Origin: an uncultured bacterium
GTDB lineage: Bacteria; Planctomycetota; Uabimicrobiia; Uabimicrobiales; JABWCH01
Assembly: GCA_938003875.1 (NCBI GenBank)
Contig: CALKWO010000414.1
Location: 1-64,000 of the forward strand
DNA length: 64,000 nt
Reading direction: 5' to 3'
Shown: positions 1 to 8,798 of the stretch, one piece after another
Numbering within the stretch: the stretch's first letter is position 1
Layout of the letters: each line of letters opens with the position of its first letter
Made by a program: the position numbers and the translations under genes
Notes under the pieces: generated by a model
What the model was told of the DNA's origin: nothing
The model's input: only the letters and a program-made list of their open reading frames with translations
Database searches by the model: none

Positions 1-11
1 AAAATATATCC

Positions 12-37
12 GTGTTTATTTGTGTCCATCTGTGGTT
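12..37. repeat. partial 'gtgtttat…tgtggtt' intergenic repeat
   Basis: The first bases carry the wording gtgtttatttgtgtccatc followed by tgtggtt. The same vocabulary forms the right arm of the palindrome at 54783-54894. Only one arm is visible because the window starts here, so the left arm may lie outside. It is probably the end of a long imperfect hairpin between genes. Confidence 0.5.
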
Positions 38-71
38 CAAATGCGTTTTCTTAAAAAACAACCTAAAAAAA

Positions 72-329
72 TCAAATGGATATGGATATTTGCGGTGTGT
101 CTTTGTAGAATACTCGCATTCCCTGGCTACCACAAAAACAATCATCATGCGTATCGGAATTCTCAGGATGCGGTTGAGCGTCTTTGCTACAGGGATTGGC
201 TTTGTCTTTTGGACAAAAAATACAATCGCAAATTTGCGTGATTTGGCATTGGCAAAATGCAACCAACAGCCCACAAAAATGGGCATAGGTCAATAGTAAA
301 ATAAGAAAAAATGTGAATTTTTTTGCCAT
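72..329 (-). CDS. small cysteine-rich exported protein, unknown function
   Basis: This encodes about 85 residues. I chose the ATG at 329 because a GAAAGG Shine-Dalgarno sequence precedes it and because the protein then begins with MAKKF and a hydrophobic stretch of about 18 residues that looks like a signal peptide or membrane anchor. The mature part holds eight or so cysteines in CxC and CxxC-like pairs (CQC, CDC, FC, CFC) plus several histidines and aspartates, which would suit metal binding or disulfides. I do not recognise a family. It is separated from the neighbouring remnant by about 70 bases and reads in the same direction, so it may be the tail of that transcription unit. Confidence 0.5.
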   Translation of the reverse strand: MAKKFTFFLILLLTYAHFCGLLVAFCQCQITQICDCIFCPKDKANPCSKDAQPHPENSDTHDDCFCGSQGMRVFYKDTPQISISI

Positions 330-398
330 ATTCTGCCTTTCACCAGGAATGCGCAAAACACAAAGCACCAAAGATTCTCTTGAGCTTTCGCTAAAATC

Positions 399-839
399 CT
401 ACAACATTTTTTCCCTGTTGTCAAAATCAAAATCAGAATCCTGATTCTTTTTATGGCTATTCCGTATATTCCTGGGCACGAAAGAAAGACGAAAACCGAA
501 ATTCTTGTCCTGGTTATCCGCCGCAGGGTGGGCGTATTTTAAGGTTGGGGGATATAGTTTAGCTCGTCTACCTTGCCTGTTACCAGGAAGTCCTGCGAGA
601 GTGTATAGGGATATATCATAGCCTTGAAGCGGGTTCTTTTCAAAAAAGTAGGCCACCAGCCATTCTTTCCCTCGTGGCGGATGTATCTGGATTTCCCATT
701 TTGCATCGCTGGAAGGTATCTGTATGGTCTTGCCTGCTTGCAGATGATGGTCTTTCGCCTCTCCATTGGGATACAATAGGGCAACTTCGCCTCTTTCCGT
801 AAGACAGAGCAGCACAAGATAGCCATCAGAATCCTTCAT
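399..839 (-). pseudogene. truncated DUF4384 domain joined to a SUMF1 C-terminal tail
   Basis: The first 75 or so residues match the core of DUF4384 domains: a 'DGYLVLLCL' strand, 'GEVALLYPN', 'LQAGKTIQIP' and 'PPRGKEWLVA'. The last part, 'KYAHPAADNQDKNFGFRLSF', reads like the end of a formylglycine-generating-enzyme (SUMF1) domain, where arginine/asparagine-rich residues precede GFR. The body of the SUMF1 fold is missing, as is any N-terminal signal or kinase region; the frame is closed by a stop about 30 bases before the start. I therefore read it as a remnant or chimera rather than a full gene. It lies 37 bases after a complete SUMF1 regulator on the same strand. It could still be translated from the ATG at 839 or the TTG at 845. 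Confidence 0.5.
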
Positions 840-876
840 TATCAAAGAGTAAAGAAGTCTGCGTAACTCCTATTAT

Positions 877-2322
877 TTACTTGATGGAAATTACATATCG
901 GAAACCCCATCTTATGTCGCTTTGGTCGTATCTTGCAGCATAACGGTAGGTTGTTCTAAGATAGAACTCTGAATCATACCAGCTTCCGCCTCGGAGGACT
1001 TTCCAGGGCCAGCTTGCATCTTCTTTGACGACTAAAGGGTTGCGTGAGGGAATTTCCTGATAGGAAAATTTGTCATAGGAATCAAGACACCATTCGGATA
1101 CGTTTCCAGCCATGTCAAGACAACCATAGGGAGATGCGCCCTGGGGAAAGCTGCCTATAGGAGAAGTCAGGGCAAAACCATCTTTGTCCTTGCTGTTTCC
1201 TGCTGCAAAATTACCAAAATACTGCCTGGCTGAATTTTTTTCACTTCCCCAGGGATACCAGAGGGCATTTTCTCCTCTTGCTGCTTTTTCCCATTGCGCT
1301 TCTGTTGGCAAAGAAACATTTTTTTGAATACGGCGGGAAAGCCATTTGCAATATTCCATGGCATCAGACCAGGTTATAAGAACAACAGGATGGTCTGATT
1401 TCCCTTCTGGAGCTATTTTATTCAGAGGATCCCAGTTAAAGGGTTCTGCTTCTTTTTTGGGTAGATAGGGAATGGGATAGCTGCTATCCTTTACAAATTC
1501 CTGGTATTCCTGGTTGGTAACTTCATAGCGTTTTATATAATAAGCATCCAGATAGATTTTGCGCACAGGTTGTTCATCTTCACTTCCTTTATCGCTTCCC
1601 AAGATAAACTCCCCTTCTGGAATATAGATCATTTCAGCAAAATTTTTAGGTAGAAGTAAAGGCTTTTGCTCTTTATCGGAAGATGGATCTTGTGGTGTAC
1701 TCTGCTTGTGAGCAAGATCAGGCTTTTGTTGCTCTTTGGAAAGCAGCCTGGATTCTAAAATTTGTACTTTCTTTTCTAAATTTTCTGCTTTTACAAAATA
1801 GAAATATACTAAAATACAAAGCACAGCTATGCAAGAAAGAAGAATCAAAAAAATAAATTCCTGTTTGTTCCTTTTCCAGAAGCTTTGGTATTCTATAGAA
1901 ATCGGATTCCCTTTAAAGCGGAGTATTTTTTCCACTCGTAAGGGTGATATTTTCAATTCTTCTGCACGATTTTGAATATATTGTATTTCTTTAGGAAATA
2001 ACTCACCTTTAAGTAAAAGCAGATGGATCTCTTGTTCCAGAATTTCTACCTTTTCTTCGGAAAGCACAAGATTGTATTCTATTCTTAAAGTAGAATTTGT
2101 TAAAGTATTGCAAGCTTTACGCAATTCTCCCTTTAAGAATAGAATGGTTTCTTTGTATTTGGGATTGTTTCCAAATTTTTGCAGCTTTTGTATTTGTTCC
2201 CTGTAAGATTCTTCTATCTTAAGGCTCTGCTGGATATTCTCTTCTATTCCTAAGAGTTCATAATAGTTGGGATTTTTTATTTCTTTTGGTACGCCTAATA
2301 GGTGGTGGTATATGTTTTCCAT
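877..2322 (-). CDS. membrane-anchored SUMF1-domain protein with planctomycete-type N-terminal module
   Basis: This is a 481-residue protein. Residues 1-105 contain 'HLLGVPKEIKNPNYYELLGI' followed by a helical region ending in 'IEYNLVLSEE', a J-domain-like module frequently seen at the N terminus of planctomycete signalling proteins. One membrane helix follows at about 153-175, then a short coiled coil, then a full SUMF1/FGE-sulfatase fold (about 228-480) with 'MIYIPEGEFILGS', 'EVTNQEYQEF', 'LPTEAQWEKAARG', 'GNVSEWCLD', 'RGGSW' and a terminal 'WGFRYVIS'. Such domains either make formylglycine or, more often in this context, act as binding domains; I cannot tell which. It follows cstA by 12 bases and is probably cotranscribed. 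No strong Shine-Dalgarno sequence precedes the ATG. Confidence 0.8.
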   Translation of the reverse strand: MENIYHHLLGVPKEIKNPNYYELLGIEENIQQSLKIEESYREQIQKLQKFGNNPKYKETILFLKGELRKACNTLTNSTLRIEYNLVLSEEKVEILEQEIHLLLLKGELFPKEIQYIQNRAEELKISPLRVEKILRFKGNPISIEYQSFWKRNKQEFIFLILLSCIAVLCILVYFYFVKAENLEKKVQILESRLLSKEQQKPDLAHKQSTPQDPSSDKEQKPLLLPKNFAEMIYIPEGEFILGSDKGSEDEQPVRKIYLDAYYIKRYEVTNQEYQEFVKDSSYPIPYLPKKEAEPFNWDPLNKIAPEGKSDHPVVLITWSDAMEYCKWLSRRIQKNVSLPTEAQWEKAARGENALWYPWGSEKNSARQYFGNFAAGNSKDKDGFALTSPIGSFPQGASPYGCLDMAGNVSEWCLDSYDKFSYQEIPSRNPLVVKEDASWPWKVLRGGSWYDSEFYLRTTYRYAARYDQSDIRWGFRYVISIK

Positions 2323-2334
2323 TTTAGTGGCAAA

Positions 2335-3954
2335 TTAGTTTTTCCATATTTTGATGGACTGCCAGAGCAATAAAAGAGCAAGGAATAAGAGTATCATGGC
2401 AATACTGGCAATCAAAACGGATACATTGCTGGTAAGTAATAGAACAAGAGCAACGAGCGTTGTTATCATCATAAAGATAGCAGGGAAAAGAACAAAAGTA
2501 TATGGGATCTTTTTGACTTTGAGCCAGACAATAATTACAAGCAAGGCCAGTCCAGCCAGGAGCTGGTTTGTAGCTCCAAAAACAGGCCAGATCGCTTTCC
2601 ATAGAGGAATCTGAGTTCCCGATTTATCGCTAATAGTAATAAAATTAAAAGCAATAGGAAGCAAAAGTGTCAATAGAGTAGATATATAGCGACTAAAGCG
2701 ATTGTTGGAAAGAGAAAAAAATTCTTGGAAAACATATCGTCCTAATCTTGTTGCTGTATCCAGAGTTGTTAAAATGAATGTTGCTATAGCAAGAGAACCA
2801 AAAGATTGACCTATTTTTTCTGATATGCCTATGACACTAAAAAATTTTCCCATACCATGAGAATAGATTTTCAAAGGATCGCTTAAAGATGATGCCGATT
2901 CTTTGCTGAGCATCATAAGAGTACACAATGCAATCACAGCAACAAAACCTTCGATCAACATGCCTCCATAGCCTACTTTTTTAGCATCGGTTTCCAGAGA
3001 GAGTTGCTTGGATGTTGTTCCTGCTGCTACAAGAGAATGAAAGCCACTGCATGCACCACATGCCACTGTAATAAAAAGCATAGGGAAAAGGTATCCCAAT
3101 TCTTTGGTTTTCCATCCGATAAAAGAAGAATATTCTACAGAAAAGCCCCCGAACAAAAGGCCAATCGTTGCCATTCCTACAGATAAATACAAGAGATAAG
3201 AAGAAAGATAGTCCCTGGGCTGCAAGAGTATCCATACTGGGGTAACAGAGGCTACAAGACAATATAGAATCAGGATCAAATACCAGGTTTGCTTTATGCT
3301 AATCAAGGGATTGGATAAAAAGTCTATAGATAAAGGATAGTATTGTCCAAAAACAATAGCCCCTAGCATAAGTATTACAGACAGGATAGTGCTTACCAAC
3401 AAAGAAATCTTCAGCCGATATAAGGAATAACCAAAGACTATCGCTAGAAAAATATAAAGGAGCGAAGTACAGGCAACACCCTGATCGTCTACGAATGTTT
3501 TTGCTGTAAGATCAGCAAATGCAGTGATTACATAAACCAAAGCCAGCCAGGTAAAAGTCAGAAATAGCTTATAGGACAGAGGGTTCATGTACCTTTTACA
3601 GATTTCAGATAGGCTCTTTCCTTCATGACGTATGGATGCTACAAGAGAGCTAAAATCATGCACTCCACCAATAAAAACAGACCCTAGAAGGATCCATAGC
3701 AATGCTGGAAGCCATCCGAAGCTCAATCCTGCAATGATAGGCCCCACAATAGGGCCAGCACCAGCAATGGAAGAAAAATGATGGCCTAATAATACCAGGG
3801 AAGGAGAGGGAACATAATCCACTCCGTCTTTTTTTTGATGAGCTGGTGTGCTGTTTTTATCGTCTATAGCAAAAATTTTTTGTAAGTATCTGCCATAGAG
3901 GATATATCCTATACACAAGAATAGAAAAGTTCCAACCAATATAGCAACAAGCAT
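2335..3954 (-). CDS. cstA: CstA-family transporter (carbon starvation protein, peptide/pyruvate type)
   Basis: A 539-residue polytopic membrane protein with about 14-16 hydrophobic segments. The N-terminal part carries the family signature region 'GHHFSSIAGAGPIVGPIIAG' and 'GSVFIGGVHDFSSL', and the C-terminal part the 'ATNQLLAGLALL' segment. CstA proteins import peptides or pyruvate, often during nutrient limitation. The length is at the short end for the family (E. coli CstA is about 700 residues), closer to the compact form common outside enterobacteria. The ATG lies 2 bases after the stop of the upstream gene, and its GAGGT ribosome site sits inside that gene's end, so the two are likely translationally coupled. 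Confidence 0.9.
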   Translation of the reverse strand: MLVAILVGTFLFLCIGYILYGRYLQKIFAIDDKNSTPAHQKKDGVDYVPSPSLVLLGHHFSSIAGAGPIVGPIIAGLSFGWLPALLWILLGSVFIGGVHDFSSLVASIRHEGKSLSEICKRYMNPLSYKLFLTFTWLALVYVITAFADLTAKTFVDDQGVACTSLLYIFLAIVFGYSLYRLKISLLVSTILSVILMLGAIVFGQYYPLSIDFLSNPLISIKQTWYLILILYCLVASVTPVWILLQPRDYLSSYLLYLSVGMATIGLLFGGFSVEYSSFIGWKTKELGYLFPMLFITVACGACSGFHSLVAAGTTSKQLSLETDAKKVGYGGMLIEGFVAVIALCTLMMLSKESASSLSDPLKIYSHGMGKFFSVIGISEKIGQSFGSLAIATFILTTLDTATRLGRYVFQEFFSLSNNRFSRYISTLLTLLLPIAFNFITISDKSGTQIPLWKAIWPVFGATNQLLAGLALLVIIVWLKVKKIPYTFVLFPAIFMMITTLVALVLLLTSNVSVLIASIAMILLFLALLLLWQSIKIWKN

Positions 3955-3956
3955 AG

Positions 3957-4586
3957 TTACACCTCATCTTTTTTTGGCTCTTCCTTGACAGGAGATGATT
4001 CGGGTATTTTTGGCATTTCTATAGTTTCTGGAGCCATCTCAAAAATTTTCACTTCAGGCATGGGATCTGGAGTACTTTTGCTTACAGATATCGGAACTTC
4101 AGGCGTTTTTTCTTCCACTTTTTCAGGCATTTTTTCTTCCAATTTTTTGATCGTTTCTTTTGGCATCATGCGCCTGGGGAAGAAAATTCTTCTTTCTAAT
4201 AAAATACCTAAAAGCAAGAAAAAGCAGCCTTGCATAAGAAAATACAAAAAGCTAAAAAATTCTACGAACGCATTTCTCTTCTCTTGGGCCAATTTTTTTA
4301 ACAGTTTGCGATCATAATCAGAAAGTTTCCATCGGTAGGATTCCTCGCTGACAATTTTTTCTACCGTGCCATAGACTCGCTTATAAGCATTTTGCACATT
4401 CTCCAGATCGCTTTTTAGTTGGTCCAAATCCTGAATGTCCTGAGATTGCATCAGCCAGCCCAAAAAAGGAAATAAAAGTCCTATAATTCCAAGCAGTATC
4501 ATAGCATACAATAATGGATTGCTACGAAATTTTTTCTGAGCTTCCTCTAGTGTGTAAGTGATTTCGATTTTTGACTCGTTTTCCAT
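3957..4586 (-). CDS. two-helix membrane protein with proline/glutamate-rich tail, unknown
   Basis: A 209-residue protein with two membrane segments (about 25-47 and 108-131) separated by a charged helical region that is likely coiled. The C-terminal 70 residues are low-complexity and rich in proline, glutamate and lysine (EKMPEKVEEKTPEVP…), with a repeat character. I do not recognise the family. An AGGA ribosome site precedes the ATG. It sits between a small single-helix protein and the cstA-like gene with tight spacing, so it may be an accessory or envelope protein of the same transcript, but nothing in the sequence gives a function. Confidence 0.65.
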   Translation of the reverse strand: MENESKIEITYTLEEAQKKFRSNPLLYAMILLGIIGLLFPFLGWLMQSQDIQDLDQLKSDLENVQNAYKRVYGTVEKIVSEESYRWKLSDYDRKLLKKLAQEKRNAFVEFFSFLYFLMQGCFFLLLGILLERRIFFPRRMMPKETIKKLEEKMPEKVEEKTPEVPISVSKSTPDPMPEVKIFEMAPETIEMPKIPESSPVKEEPKKDEV

Positions 4587-4616
4587 TTTTTTATCCTAAA
4601 AAGTAAGCGATGGACG

Positions 4617-5099
4617 CTATTCTTGATCTGGCCTGATAATGGTAATACTGGGTGCTACGTTGTATTGTTCGAGAACTTTATCTATTTGAGATTTAAAAGA
4701 AGAAGTAATGCTGATGGCATCTATCGTAATGTCTACTCTTTCTTTTTTTTGGCTGGCTGCATTCAAATGTTTTGCAAATTCATCTAAAGAAATGACGCGC
4801 CCTTTGTATTGAATATTGTCCGCTTTTAAAGAAAAGCTATACCCAGAAGCAGGCATCAATTGAGGCTCATTCGTAGTGTTTTTACCATCACCAGAAGACG
4901 TACCATTGCTGTTTCCAAAGCCCAGGCCTCCAATACCCCAACCTGAACCAAAAATGCCGATTGTGGATGCCATGCCTGCAAAAACCAGAAAACCTAAAAT
5001 GCCGAGGTAAAATTTGCGTTTTTTTGTATTTTGCTTTTGCATCATTTTCTTTATTTCTTGCACGTCATTTACAATATTTTCTATTTGTTTTTCTGCCAT
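4617..5099 (-). CDS. single-pass membrane protein with ExbD-like outer domain, tentative
   Basis: A 160-residue protein: a charged N-terminal tail (MAEKQIENIV…), one membrane helix at about 29-50 containing a glycine-rich stretch, a low-complexity Gly/Ser/Asn linker, and a C-terminal alpha/beta domain. The last 60 residues ('GRVISLDEFAKHL', 'RVDITIDAISITSSFKSQIDKVLEQYNV') resemble the periplasmic domain of ExbD/TolR proteins in shape, with a strand, helix, strand and helix, but the usual transmembrane aspartate is not evident and no ExbB partner is adjacent. I treat the similarity as inference only. AAGGGA precedes the start. It lies 18 bases after the porin-like gene. Confidence 0.6.
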   Translation of the reverse strand: MAEKQIENIVNDVQEIKKMMQKQNTKKRKFYLGILGFLVFAGMASTIGIFGSGWGIGGLGFGNSNGTSSGDGKNTTNEPQLMPASGYSFSLKADNIQYKGRVISLDEFAKHLNAASQKKERVDITIDAISITSSFKSQIDKVLEQYNVAPSITIIRPDQE

Positions 5100-5117
5100 G
5101 ATTTTTCCCTTAAAAAT

Positions 5118-6455
5118 TTAAAAAAAAGTAGCAAAAGAGGCTAAAAAACGGTTGTTCCAGTCGCTTTTCGATTGTATTATTTCTTCAATAAAACTGTATT
5201 CTACGCGAAAGACCATTTGCTCTTTAGGGCGGAAGTGAAAACCTATAGTACAAACTTGTGTTTCTGTAAACGGAGATGCATGAACACGTATTTTTTCGTA
5301 GCGTAGTGCTAAAGCAAATGTACTTTTTTCTCCAAAGAGAAAAGAATTCGACCTCCATTCTTGTGGAAAAAAAAGATAGTCTATCTGGTAATAAATTCCT
5401 TCTATAGACGATGCAGTGTTAGGAAATTTATCCAGGGTTTCTTTGCTCCTTTCCACAGAAAAACGGATGTATTCTGCTGAAAATTCCAGACGATCATAAT
5501 CGCCTATGAGCGAAAAAGGCCCTACTCGCAAAAATAGATCCAGAGAGATTCCCTTATACTGCTCTTTATTTTCCTCATCATATTTTCCAATAGTACCAGA
5601 GATTCCAAAATACAAGCCAAGAATATCTACAGAAAATTGAGGAGAAACTTCTATCCTGGATGTGAGCTGCTTATCAGTATTATTATCTTCATGGAGGCCT
5701 TGTATGGCCTCTTGGTTTCCTATAAAGCCCTGAAAGCTTTCTTTTCCTAATCCATTAGACAAAAGCATTTCATAGCGAATATGGAAAGGGATACCTTCTG
5801 TCCATTCGCCTGACAAAGAAATTCCAGGCTCACTCCATACAGCAGGCAAAAAAAATTCATAAAAAAAAGGCTTTGCCCCTAGAGATTGCGCAGGTGGAGA
5901 GTAAAGTAGATTATACCTTCCTAAAGGAACCCGAATCACTCCTACTTTAAAATTCAAGTAATCATTGATAGATGCAAGCAAATATGCATGAATGATTTCT
6001 ATGCTCTCAGGACGAGAAATTTTGATTTCTGTATCCACAGAGAACACAGTATTCCATGAAGACTTCAACTGAAAACCAAAACTGGATAAGTCTAAACTGC
6101 TTTCCTCTTCTTTGCTCTCTTGTGCTTGAAATTGGGTTTCTAAGTAACCTCCAATAGAAATTTCAGAATGGATCAAACTTCTATAGAAAGTATACAATTC
6201 ATTTTCTTTATTTTCGTTATGAAAAGAGGCAATTAACTCTTCATAAAGTTTTGACGGAGGATGATTTTTTTCTTGAAGAATTTTTTCTGTTGTCTTCTCT
6301 TGATTTTCTAAAGAGCTGCGAAGTTTCAAGACTTCTTCTGTAAGCTCTCTGACTTGTTTTTCCAAGATTTGCACTCTGATTTTCATTTCATCCTGAGAAA
6401 AAAGCATGCTGGATAGCAAAAAAAAGCACAAGATAATCCTCCCATTGTATATCAT
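5118..6455 (-). CDS. porin-like outer-membrane beta-barrel with N-terminal coiled coil
   Basis: A 445-residue protein with a signal peptide (about 1-20, ending …SSMLFSQ), then a coiled-coil segment ('MKIRVQILEKQVRELTEEVLKL', about 24-60), then about 340 residues of alternating strands such as 'GGYLETQFQAQ', 'NFKVGVIRVPLGRYN' and 'FRVEYSFIEE', ending in phenylalanine as expected for a barrel assembled by BamA. This layout fits phosphate-selective-type porins or other trimeric porins with a stalk. The substrate cannot be inferred. Its ATG overlaps the stop of mtaB (ATGA), indicating translational coupling, an odd partnership for a tRNA-modifying enzyme. Confidence 0.75.
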   Translation of the reverse strand: MIYNGRIILCFFLLSSMLFSQDEMKIRVQILEKQVRELTEEVLKLRSSLENQEKTTEKILQEKNHPPSKLYEELIASFHNENKENELYTFYRSLIHSEISIGGYLETQFQAQESKEEESSLDLSSFGFQLKSSWNTVFSVDTEIKISRPESIEIIHAYLLASINDYLNFKVGVIRVPLGRYNLLYSPPAQSLGAKPFFYEFFLPAVWSEPGISLSGEWTEGIPFHIRYEMLLSNGLGKESFQGFIGNQEAIQGLHEDNNTDKQLTSRIEVSPQFSVDILGLYFGISGTIGKYDEENKEQYKGISLDLFLRVGPFSLIGDYDRLEFSAEYIRFSVERSKETLDKFPNTASSIEGIYYQIDYLFFPQEWRSNSFLFGEKSTFALALRYEKIRVHASPFTETQVCTIGFHFRPKEQMVFRVEYSFIEEIIQSKSDWNNRFLASFATFF

Positions 6456-7771
6456 TCCAGGATGCCTTTTAAGTAATCATTCTCTCTTCCTATAATCTTT
6501 ACGGATACAAATTGTCCAATTTTTTCTTTATTGCCAGGAAAATGAACCCGAATATAATGTTCGCTTAACCCAGAAAAAATGCCTTCTTTCTCTTCTTGCT
6601 CTACTAAAACGCAGACGCTTTTGTTTAAAAAAGTTTCCAGGTATTGAATTTGAGATTTCTGGGAGATTTGTAATAAAGCTTCTACTCTGCTCTTTTTGGC
6701 TTCCTCAGAGATCTTGTCTTGCATTTTAGAGGCAACAGTGCCTGGTCTATCGGCATAAGGGAAAACATGAATCTTGCTAAATCCTATATTTCTGCAAAAC
6801 AAAGCTGTATTTTCAAACTCCTCTTGGCTCTCCCCTGGAAAGCCTACAATAAGATCTGTTGTAATAGAGGGAGAGGGCAATTTCTTTCGTACCATTTCAC
6901 AAGTATCATAAAACTCTTTTGTGCTATACTTTCTATTCATTCTTCTTAAGGTATTGTCGTCACCTGATTGTAATGGAATATGCAAATGAGGTGTCATCTT
7001 GGGTTGAGACGCTATGAAATCCACTAAAAGAGGCGTGACTTCATGAACTTCTATAGAAGTAAGACGTAGCCTGAAATCTCCTTGTAGCGCACACAATTCT
7101 ACTAAAAGAGGCAATAAGGACGATTCCCCATTCTCTTTACCATACTGCCCAAGATGTATACCAACAAGAACGATTTCTTTTACTCCCTGCACAATAAGTT
7201 TTTGGCATTCTTCTATGACCAAATTTTTGGGCTTACTTTTTACAGCACCACGCACATAAGGGATAATGCAATAAGAACAAAAAGCCTCACATCCATCTTG
7301 TATTTTAAGAAAAGCACGAGTGTGTTCGTGGAATTTCGATATAGAAGAATGCAAAAAATTTTTTTCCGTTTGCAAAGAAAAACAAGAAGATGGATAGAAT
7401 AATGAGTGGACTTGTGTAGCAATATTTTGCTTCTCTTTATTTCCTATCACAAGATCTACTTCTGGCATATCTTGTAGCTCTTGAGCTGCACGCTCCGCAT
7501 AACATCCTGTAACTACGATAAAGGCCTTTGGATAGGATTTTTTTAAACTACGAATGATTTTTCTCGTTTTTTGATCACTTCTGGAGGTGACTGTGCATGT
7601 ATTGACTATGAAAATATCCGCTTCATCATTATTTTGAGCATTTTCATAAAGATTTGCAGGAAAGCTTTCTCGTATTATCTGGGTTTCATATTGGTTGACT
7701 TTGCATCCCAAAGTAATAAAAGCAATTTTTTTTAAGGGAGGGACAAAAGGTTGGACTAATTCTACATTCAT
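6452..7771 (-). CDS. mtaB: tRNA t6A37 methylthiotransferase MtaB
   Basis: A 439-residue radical-SAM methylthiotransferase that would convert t6A to ms2t6A at position 37 of tRNAs reading ANN codons. The N-terminal domain has the three cluster cysteines C23 ('TLGCKVNQYE'), C59 ('NTCTVTSRSDQKTRK') and C90 ('VTGCYAERA'); the radical-SAM motif is C161-x3-C165-x2-C168 ('CEAFCSYC'). A TRAM-like region occupies the last 60 residues. 'GCKVNQYE' and 'SRSDQKTRK' favour MtaB over MiaB or RimO. Length is usual. The start at 7771 lacks a strong ribosome site. It is the first gene of a seven-gene same-strand run. Confidence 0.93.
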   Translation of the reverse strand: MNVELVQPFVPPLKKIAFITLGCKVNQYETQIIRESFPANLYENAQNNDEADIFIVNTCTVTSRSDQKTRKIIRSLKKSYPKAFIVVTGCYAERAAQELQDMPEVDLVIGNKEKQNIATQVHSLFYPSSCFSLQTEKNFLHSSISKFHEHTRAFLKIQDGCEAFCSYCIIPYVRGAVKSKPKNLVIEECQKLIVQGVKEIVLVGIHLGQYGKENGESSLLPLLVELCALQGDFRLRLTSIEVHEVTPLLVDFIASQPKMTPHLHIPLQSGDDNTLRRMNRKYSTKEFYDTCEMVRKKLPSPSITTDLIVGFPGESQEEFENTALFCRNIGFSKIHVFPYADRPGTVASKMQDKISEEAKKSRVEALLQISQKSQIQYLETFLNKSVCVLVEQEEKEGIFSGLSEHYIRVHFPGNKEKIGQFVSVKIIGRENDYLKGILE

Positions 7772-7844
7772 TCTTCATTCATTTATTTTATTATAAAACT
7801 GTATTATCATTTTTTACAATTCGATCTTGAGTGTCAGTAAAGAA

Positions 7845-8609
7845 TTATTCAACTATCTTTACAATGCTTACCGTAATATTGTCCTGGCCACCAAGATGGT
7901 TAGCTTCATCGATAAGCAAATCATGAGCGAGGCTAATATCACTTTGATTTTGAGCAAGAATTTCGCAAATTTTTTCATCTGTCATTAAATCTGTAAGACC
8001 GTCAGAGCAGAGTAAAAAAATATCACCTACAAGGATTTCATGAGTATTGGTATCTACCAAAACGCTTTCCGACATACCTAAAGCACGCGTAATAATATTT
8101 TTATTTTGTAGTCTCTGTAAATCTTTTGTAGCAATAATATTATATCGTAATAGCTCACTTACAAGAGAATGATCCTGAGTGAGTTGTACCAGGCTATTTT
8201 TTCTTAGCAAATAGATTCTACTGTCTCCAACACAGGCTGTGATTGCATAGCCTTGAGAGATTTGGAGGGCTACAATAGTAGTTCCCATTCCTTCTAAAGA
8301 AAAAGCTCCACGGTTTCTGGCGAAAATATTTTTGTTCGCTTCCTGAACTGTTTTTGCCAAAAATTTTTCTTGAGCAAGGAGAAGCTGCTCTGTGTTTCCT
8401 GAAAATTCATCCAAAAGATTCTGATACTCTGTTGTGTATTTCTCCATGAGAGTATCTACAGCTATCTGGCTTGCAATATTTCCATCTACATGTCCGCCCA
8501 TCCCATCTGCCACTGCCGTCAGGGAATATTCCTTCATAATCAAAAAATGGTCTTCGTTTCGAGTTCTCTGTCGACCTATATCTGTTTTACCTGCCATTTC
8601 CAAAAGCAT
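7845..8609 (-). CDS. PP2C-family Ser/Thr protein phosphatase
   Basis: A 254-residue cytoplasmic phosphatase with all classical PP2C motifs: 'GRQRTRNEDHF', 'AVADGMGGHVDG', 'GMGTTIVAL', 'CVGDSRIYLL', 'QDHSL', 'CSDGLTDLM' and 'GGQDNITV'. The aspartates of DGMGG, SDGL and QDN would bind two or three metal ions. Such enzymes (PrpC/Stp1-like) reverse the action of Hanks-type kinases; the kinase and pseudokinase at 40-43.6 kb are plausible partners, although not linked in an operon. The ATG at 8609 is used here; a second ATG four codons on (MAGKTDIG) would also be reasonable. It stands alone, with a stretch of about 190 non-coding bases upstream. Confidence 0.92.
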   Translation of the reverse strand: MLLEMAGKTDIGRQRTRNEDHFLIMKEYSLTAVADGMGGHVDGNIASQIAVDTLMEKYTTEYQNLLDEFSGNTEQLLLAQEKFLAKTVQEANKNIFARNRGAFSLEGMGTTIVALQISQGYAITACVGDSRIYLLRKNSLVQLTQDHSLVSELLRYNIIATKDLQRLQNKNIITRALGMSESVLVDTNTHEILVGDIFLLCSDGLTDLMTDEKICEILAQNQSDISLAHDLLIDEANHLGGQDNITVSIVKIVE

Positions 8610-8740
8610 ATTTTATTCACACTTTCTTACATATCTTCCGCTAATTTATATTCACTTTCCCAGGACATTGCCCTAGGCTAGTATGTACAGGCCTTTTAGA
8701 CCAAAGCAATCTTACACCCAATTCGTTATTATCCCTAAAT

Positions 8741-8784
8741 AAAAAAATTTTGAACCACAGGAAAACAACGTTTTTCTGTGGTTC
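8741..8784 (-). terminator. rho-independent terminator of the proline-rich lipoprotein gene
   Basis: A 9-bp perfect stem, gaaccacag (8752-8760) and ctgtggttc (8776-8784), encloses a 15-base loop. Reading the minus strand, the stem is followed by a T-rich run. It lies just after the stop of the lipoprotein gene. The 'ccacag/ctgtgg' stem wording is shared with other hairpins in this window. Confidence 0.75.
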
Positions 8785-8798
8785 TCTTATAGAAAATG

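Noticed and set aside
4617..5099. Assignment as a Tol/Exb ExbD subunit
   Set aside because: The C-terminal shape is similar, but the membrane aspartate and an ExbB/TolQ partner are missing; kept as tentative.
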